Assembly: GCA_037042185.1 (NCBI GenBank)
Contig: JAXQJY010000030.1
Coordinates: 806,001-870,000, forward strand
Length of the DNA: 64,000 nucleotides
Direction of reading: 5' to 3'
DNA from: Sordariomycetes sp. S80-01Y
Taxonomy: Eukaryota > Ascomycota > Sordariomycetes
Made by a program: the position numbers and the translations under genes. This document shows, piece by piece, positions 57,451 through 64,000 of the stretch (its first letter is position 1; each line of letters begins with the position of its first letter). The notes beneath the pieces are model-generated. The model made no database searches and was not told the DNA's origin. It saw only the letters and a list, made by a program, of their open reading frames with translations.

Positions 57451-58417
57451 GCTTCAGCTCGTCCCAGCCTCGGGCGTTCCCCCACAACACAGCTGGCGCG
57501 CGCAACGGGATGGGCTGCACCGACGGTCGACTGGCCACCGTCGACTATGGACGATGGACCCCCCGGAGAAGATATGCCAGTGCTATCGGATGCGGGGTCG
57601 TGGGTCCCGCGTGCTATCTATCTACACTTCTACTCGTACAGGGAGCGACGATAGGGGGACGGTCGAGCGGTGTCAGCCCGCACTGCAGCGAGGTCGCTTG
57701 CAGGGCCAATGCCGTATGCAAGGTACCCGGAGGGCGCTGTCGAATGGATATTTGTCGCTACCCAGCGAGGCAGGGCAAGGGACTCGGAGCCTGGAGGGAG
57801 GGGGGTGGGACTGGGTCGGATGACATCGATTTGCGCGAACGGGTGCGCGCGCCTCTCTGTCTCTTTTTTTTTTGCTGGGCAAAGAGGAACCGACCAGGTC
57901 GAAGAGCCTGTGAGGTTGTTGGGGGTGAATCAGGAGGGGAAGGGCTGCGAGGATGTGTACGAGTCATGAACAGGAACGGCAGGCAGCATTTCAGGCGCAG
58001 ATGGTCCGTGCGGGGCCCTCCATCATCACTCCACCATCTGCCGAGCTGAGGCGCGGGAGGGAAGGAAGCATCGTGGATTAGGTAGGCGTCATGCCGTTTG
58101 CGGCCGACAGGGAAGGTTGGCAAGACGCGATACTTTACTAGTCACGGTGTCCCTGTCAAGATGTCGGTAGCTTGGGAGACGACATTAGCTCTCACAATTT
58201 GACCCCCCTTGTTTTTGTATAAACCGAGTAGAGCCTCCGCCAACTTTCGTTGACACAGGATAGGAAGGTCTTTAACGTCGACGATGGAAGCCTGTGCCAT
58301 GCCATTGACCTATCTGCCCCCAGCTGGTGATATCTATACATTGTAAATCGTGATCCAACACATCCACGGGTTTCCCTGACTCCTCCAATTCGGCCTTTCT
58401 CGACTCGCCGTCAGAGC
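57451..58417. other. Promoter region of the bZIP gene
   Basis: ~970 bp between the bZIP start and the Nic96 stop. It is GC-rich near the bZIP gene, with a T-tract near 57864. Plus-strand frames here look like noise. Confidence 0.45.
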
Positions 58418-61400
58418 CTACTCGGCACTGGCCCTCGCAAGCGCCTCGTGCAAATGCGGTGGGAACCTGTACCTCAGCTGGCTGGTGTACGTCGTCAGAT
58501 CAAGAGTGACCTGGCGCAGCTGCTCCACCATCGACCTCCTTGCACCCTCGTTCCCGCTGAACTGCCCGTTGACGAGGGACTCGCGCTGCCGGACGCACGA
58601 GATGATAGTCCACATGAGGAGGTTGGGGACGTTGATCGAGACGGGTTGGGAGAGCGAGGAGAATTTGGCGGCGTAGGCGCGGATGGTGCTTGCGTCGCCC
58701 CCAGCATCCAACGGTAGGATCTCCAGGTTGCGGATATTCTAGATTTCGTTAGTCCGTGCTTGACGATAGGTGCAAAGGAGGGCCTCGGGAAGGGAGGTGA
58801 ACTTACGTCAAGACATTGAGCCCATTGACCGGCCTCAACCATCTTCTTGATGTTGCTCATCTCGAGCAGTATGCGGCACGCAACCCTCGTCTCATCCTTG
58901 ATCTTCCTGTAGAACAGGGCATCGCGCTCGTACATGGTCATCATCTTCTTCGCCAGCTCGACGGGATCATCGATAGCCGCCAGGCTCAGACTGCTGTCCT
59001 CCGGCGCACTCTCGCTCCGCCCATCCCTTGGCTTCACTGGCATCAAGCGCATGGGGTCCTCGCCAATCTCAAGAGAGATGGCTTCACTGAGGGCCCGGCT
59101 GACGATCGACACCACGGTGTCGTACTCGCCTGCGAGGTGGTACAGCAGGACAGAGTCCGTCGTTCGGCCATTCTCGTCGGCGAAGGAGGCGGCTTGGAGG
59201 GTGACGGTGTTGACGAAGTCGTCTTCTGCGCTGAGGCCGATGAGGGGGCCGCGGTCCTCGATGATGCCGCGGATGCGACGTCCGTCTCCGCGGATGTCGC
59301 CGATGAGCTTGCTGAACTCGCGGGTTTCGAGGACAAGTTCGCGGAGGGCCTCGTGACAGAGGGCGCTGTGTCGGAGGCCTGCCTCGCCCGGGAGGTCTTG
59401 GTTGAGGCAGATGAGGGTGAGGTAGTCCACTGCCGACACGACGTCGGCCGCTCTGAAGTCGCGGGTGTAGTACCCAATCATGCGGCCAAAGTTGATCTGA
59501 GGCAAGTTCTTGGTACTGTAGCTGCGAAGATCGTTCGACTCCGACATCGCGTCCGCCGGCCGCAGGAGACCGTAGTACTCCAACGCCAGACCGAAGTGCA
59601 CAGCGTCGACATAGGAAAAGGGATACAGATACGCAATCGCCTCCTCAAAGAGACCTGACAGGATCTGCAGGTAGAAAAACATTCCGAAGCTGCCATTGTT
59701 GTCCTCTCCGCTGTTAGCCTTGGGGAAGTGCTTTAGACCGATCTCGCGAATGCTGTCCTGCAGCTCCGCCAGGCCGTAGCTCTCCGAAGCCTGCTCAAGC
59801 GTCCTGTCACTCTCCCTCGCCAGGTTGAACTGCAGCCAGATCCAGTCGTTGATGTCCGTGTTCAACCCGTCCAACGTCCGGTTACCCAACTCAACGCGGC
59901 CAATGACCTTGTAACAGGCCATCCTGTATGGATCGACTTGCCCGGCGCTCGCGTTGCGGAACCGCGAGAGGTACTCTCCGGCGCAACGGTCTAGCAGCTT
60001 CCGGTTTGTGAGTCGCCGATCCTCGCTCGCCGCATAGTTGTTGAGATATGTCGGGAAGCTCCTGTCCACGCTCTTGAAATGGGTGATGTTCTGGTTGACA
60101 TACTCCGCTGCTTCACTGACGTGACCAGATCGGATGAGGAAGAAGGTAGTTGCCCAGATGATTTCGCCGTCGGACATGGTCGTCAGCTCGATACCATCTG
60201 GTACGAGATCCTTACGGTCAGCCCGCAGGCGAATGTAGGCCTTGATCTTGCTGGTGACGTTGGGGATGCCGCCTGGTCTGGATTCGTGGGGGAATTTCTT
60301 GAGGAGACCCTCAACTTCGCGCATGAACTGCTCTTCGAGGAATTCATTCGCCCCATGCAGAATCCTTTTCCTCATTTCGAGAGACTGTGATGAGTTGTAG
60401 TTGTCGTCCAAGTACATGGCGGCGAACTGCCTCGCCTTTGCCGTAGCGCCATCCAATGTGGTCTCGGCGTCCTTGTTCTCGCCAACAACCTTCACCATGG
60501 CCAGGTAAGCCTCGAAGACATGAGCGGCGTGAGGCTCGTTCGATCTCTCCTCCACCGCCGCCAGCTCAGTGAAGATCGGGTATGGTCGCTCGGTTAGTCG
60601 CGCAGCATTGAGGGCGCAGACCTTGTCGGCAAGCTTCGCCTGCCTGTCGCGCAACACCCTGTCGTCCGCTGTACGATTCTTGGCGGCACCATCCGAAGAC
60701 CGTTCAACGTCCGCAAATTCGGTCTGATGTGTCCCGATGTGAGACGGTGTGCCGATGACCGAGCGCGCCATAGACTTGCCGAGCATGCTGCTACGTCCAG
60801 CCCTTGACATGCCGGCCTGGCCCTTGCTCCTCCGCGATCGACCGAAAGCGCTCTGAGCTTCCTTTCCCGCGCCGGAATCTTCGCGAGGCTTGATGCCGAA
60901 GTGCTGGTAAATCCTCTTCCGCTGGGCTTCCCACTCCATCGTCACATTGTCCTCCAAGAAGTTATCGAAGTCCCGCACCGATCGCTCGAGTCCATCCGCA
61001 ATCATACTCAGGGTCGTCTTGGTCTGCAAGTTCGAAAGGTAGGTCTCGACATCGACTTCGCTGGGTGCGTACGCGCCATGCGTAGGCCTGTCGGCACGCC
61101 CACCTTGGATATCCAGCATACCCAGGTCGGTGGCCGCGGTTCGAGGGTCGACTCCAGACGCGGCGAGAAGGTAGTGCGCCTTGCCATCGAGAGGTTTTTC
61201 GCTGGGTTTGGATTGTAGCTTTCGTAGGCGGTGTCGTAGGTCGCCGAGACCGAGCTCTAAGCTGGGCAGATCCTCCATGTTAGATTTGCTTTCGCCGGCT
61301 TTCTGGCTTTTGGCGAGGAGACTGTCGAAGTAAGCGCCCGCGGGCTGGGCCTCGGCCGTGCCATTCTGTTGCTGTGCTGGCGCGCCAAAGAGGCTGCTTC

Positions 61401-61914
61401 CGGGCGCCTGCTGTTGCTGCTGCTGCTGAGGTGGTTGCGCCTGCGACTGGCCGAGTCCGCCAAACAATGACTTGCCAGCATTGTTGTTTTGCTGTGTCTG
61501 TTGGTTCTGCTGGCCACCGCCAAAGAGTGACGAGCCGCCGCCGAACAGCCCACCGCCGCCCGTGTTTGACTGTTGCTGCTGGTTCTGGTTTTGTTGGTTT
61601 GCCTGGCCAAACAGCCCGCCGCCGGTCGACTGCGTATTGGCTGTCGACTGTCCGAAGAGCCCAGTACCACCACCCGACTGCTGTGTGTTCTGTTGCTGAT
61701 TTGTAGACTGTCCGAACAAGCCTCCGCCGCCGCTGCTTTGCTGTTGCTGGTTGTTCTGCGTCGACGGCTGGCCGAATAAACCTCCGCCACCGCTAGGAGC
61801 TGGGTTCGTCGTGCTTTGTCCGAAGAGCCCTCCTCCAGCGGGCTTGTTCTGCTGCGCGTTGCCGAAGAGACCTCCTCCGCCGGAGGTGTTACCTCCTCCG
61901 CCAAACAAAGACAT
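58418..61914 (-). CDS. NIC96: Nucleoporin Nic96/Nup93 with GLFG-rich N-terminus
   Basis: Two exons, 61914-58807 and 58738-58418 (68 bp intron, GTAAGT...TAG), 1142 residues. The first ~190 residues contain about ten (G/S)LFG motifs separated by Gln/Asn/Gly-rich spacers. The rest is the helical Nup93/Nic96 scaffold, with LERSVRDFDNFLEDNVTMEW, GDGEIIWATTFFLIRSGHV-like and HFPKANSGEDNNGSFGMFFY segments. Nic96 anchors the Nsp1-Nup49-Nup57 channel trimer to the inner ring of the nuclear pore. The scaffold length fits fungal orthologues. The FG-repeat head would add phase-forming, karyopherin-binding capacity to a scaffold subunit; yeast Nic96 is not known for such repeats. Confidence 0.95.
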
Positions 61915-62439
61915 CTTGGAGGCGCTTCGGGTCGCAAGAACCTAAACAGAACGTTGCTGGCGATATGCGCTCGAAGATAGTGTGCGCCAGCAGCGGTAAT
62001 GGGGAGGAAAGACGGTGTTCGAACGCGTCGTGGTTGGAGGTTGTTGATGCTTGAAATTTACAGTTGGGCGATGGAGCTGTTGTTGCAGGGGAGAGCTCGG
62101 GCGAGCCAATCAGCGCGCGCCAATGAGATCCAGCAACGGCCACCTTCATAGGTAGGCAGCTGTTCCCAGGGCCGGTGACGCTTGTGTAAGGGACTTTTCC
62201 CATCCTCATTCACTGAGAGAAATAATTGCTCAAGGGAGTGCTACTGCTTCTATTCACAAGTTATGACACGAACTGAATGCCACCGAGTCAATGATGATGT
62301 GGGAGCGCGAGGCCGAAGATCAATCATGTTCTTTTGCGTCGAGTCATTACATTATATACTGTAGGGCTGCGCCTACCCATAAACACCATGCTTCCAACCC
62401 AGTTTTTCCATGCTAAACCCAGCTGCGGCGATGAAGCTT
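61915..62439. other. Promoter region of NIC96
   Basis: 525 bp between NIC96 and the kinase stop, both on the minus strand. No gene or repeat is seen. Confidence 0.45.
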
Positions 62440-64000
62440 TTACTCAGCCTTGCCATTGGCAGCCTCGGCGCCCCAGCTGCCGATAGCCTTGTTGATCTTG
62501 CTGCGGTATGACTGCTGGCTCGAGCACATCTCCAGGAAGACCTCATACTTGGCGTCGAACAGCCCGATCTCCGCCTGCTCCTTGCCAGGCTGGACGAGAC
62601 GACCAGTCTTGCTCATGCGATCCATGATGCTCCACAAAGTCTCAGCCTCGCGGCCACCGGCCTCGCTGGTGGCGTGGCTGGCAGCCTTGGCACCGAGCAT
62701 GGCGGCACCGTGAACGACGGCGGCGTTGACGTACCGCGGAATCAGGACGGGCATCTGGCAGATAGTCGCCATAAGGTCCATGAGGACGGGGTTCTGGCAT
62801 TGGGATCCAGACATGAAGATGGAGGAGATCTGGTGGCCGGCCTTGTTCATCTCGTCGATGATCTGGCGGGTCTGCATGGCGATAAACTCCATGGTGGCGT
62901 AGTACCACAAGGCCATGTTGTCAGTGCTCTTGTCAGAGTCGATACCGATCATGGAGCCGCGCATGGTGGCGTCGGCAACGGGAGAGCGGTTGCCCCAGAA
63001 GTCACCGTAGAAGAAGTAGTGGCGGCCGAGGTATGAAATGGCAGGGGCGCCAGCCTGCTCGCGCATGTACTCAAGGTGTGCGTTGAGGAAGTCGTACAAG
63101 TGCTTGTCCTCGGCTCTAGCGAGGGCCAAAGTCTCATTGTACGCGGGGTGGATGTCGAGGACATGCCTTAGCAGCTCACCAGTGGCGGACTGGCCACCCT
63201 CGGCGAGCCAGAAGTCTGGCAGCACAACGTCACGGTAAGGACCCCAAACGCCGGGAACGAAGACGGGATCCCTGGACATGGCCAAGTGGCATGTGGAGGT
63301 ACCGGCCACAGCGGCTAAACGGGAGAAGGCCTGCGAGACATCGTTGTTGGGGACGCTGCTGTCCAGCTCGTCCTCGGTGAGCTCAACCTTGGCACCGACA
63401 GTACCAATCCAGCCGGCGTAGGCGTCAATCACACCACTTCCAACGGGGATGCCCTGGGGCAGACCGAGCTGGAGGGCCGCGTTGCGGCTCAGGGTGCCGA
63501 TGTAGTCACCAGCAGAAGCGTAGGTGCCATTCTGCAGACGATCGGTTAGTAAATCCCATTACAACGTTCTCTGCAGACGCGCGGACATTTTGCCCCTGGT
63601 CTCAATGGCCTGGATCCCCGAATGCGGGGAAGTCGGTGGAGGGGGCGTGTGCTTCACCGAAAGCGGCCAAAAAAAAAAGACCAGGGGTCGAATTGAGGGG
63701 GAACGAGGGCCATGAACTCACCACTCCGTCAACGCCACCCATGCGCTCAAAGTTGTTCTTGGTCAAATCTCCCAGACCAATCTCGTTGAAGAAGTCCTCT
63801 TGCCAACCCTTCTCGCTGCCATCAACACCAATGGGAACGTAGCCCTGCTTGCACACGGTGCTGCAGAAGCTGCGGGTCTCACCGCCGGTGGCGAGATGGG
63901 TGAGAGCATCGGTCAAATCGTAGAACTTGCACTTGTCGAACTTGTCGGCAGACATGTTGTTCTTGAGCCAGAGCGCCTTGGGGATCTCCATCTCAATGCT
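62440..64000 (-). CDS. FGGY-family pentulose kinase (partial; 5' part beyond window)
   Basis: Visible exons are 64000-63722 (incomplete at its 5' side) and 63531-62440, separated by a 190 bp intron (GTGAGT...CAG), long for this window. The frame enters as SIEMEIPKALWLKNNM. After the join it reads GTYASAGDYIGTLSRN...GLPQGIPVGSGVIDAYAGWIG, then GTSTCHLAMSRDP and MSGSQCQNPVLMDLMA, the ATP-binding and C-terminal blocks of the FGGY pentulokinase subgroup (human FGGY, yeast YDR109c). These phosphorylate D-ribulose or related keto-sugars, probably in metabolite repair. The C-terminus NGKAE is not a targeting signal. The first ~150-170 residues are missing only because the window ends. Confidence 0.92.

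Overview
The window is nuclear DNA of a filamentous ascomycete (Pezizomycotina), most likely a sordariomycete. Genes carry short introns (43-190 bp) with GTAAGT-like donors, CTAAC/CTGAC branch sites and CAG/TAG acceptors. The gene set is typical of moulds: palA, flotillin, GH78 rhamnosidase, GH47 mannosidase, bZIP-DUF3425, FSH hydrolase and SYLF protein. I assign 22 protein genes, built by joining exons at visible splice sites and checking frame continuity. No tRNA, rRNA, CRISPR array or viral fossil was recognised. Species cannot be named from the sequence alone.

Layout. 1-9 kb: flotillin (+) converges on palA (-, ambient-pH signalling), followed by a Golgi-type GT31 glycosyltransferase (-). 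8.5-12 kb: a 3.5 kb stretch with no convincing gene. 12-18.4 kb: three minus-strand genes (acyl-protein-thioesterase-like hydrolase, GH78 alpha-L-rhamnosidase, SYLF protein). 19.2-28 kb: four plus-strand genes (FSH serine hydrolase, GH47 alpha-1,2-mannosidase, ankyrin protein, and a 1008-residue secreted multi-module protein). 28.18-28.51 kb: a 332 bp MITE-like element with 119 bp terminal inverted repeats and TA target duplications. 29.1-34.6 kb: a MARVEL protein (-) and a long-chain acyl-CoA synthetase (+) diverge from a 2.7 kb spacer. 35.9-39.2 kb: a 1066-residue WD40 protein preceded by an ATGA-overlapping uORF. 40.2-44.3 kb: the YHM2-type citrate/oxoglutarate carrier and mitochondrial citrate synthase, both minus. 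46-55.3 kb: Seb1/Nrd1-type RNA-binding protein, VTC2/3-type polyphosphate polymerase subunit and an unrecognised 788-residue protein, all plus. 55.7-64 kb: bZIP-DUF3425 factor, Nic96/Nup93 nucleoporin with a GLFG-rich head, and an FGGY pentulose kinase running off the right edge, all minus.

The genes are mostly housekeeping and do not form one pathway. The clearest functional neighbourhood is citrate synthase beside the carrier that exports citrate from mitochondria. The least understood items are the secreted multi-module protein (24.8-28.0 kb), the 788-residue protein (52.7-55.3 kb), the WD40 protein with its uORF (35.9-39.2 kb) and the MITE.
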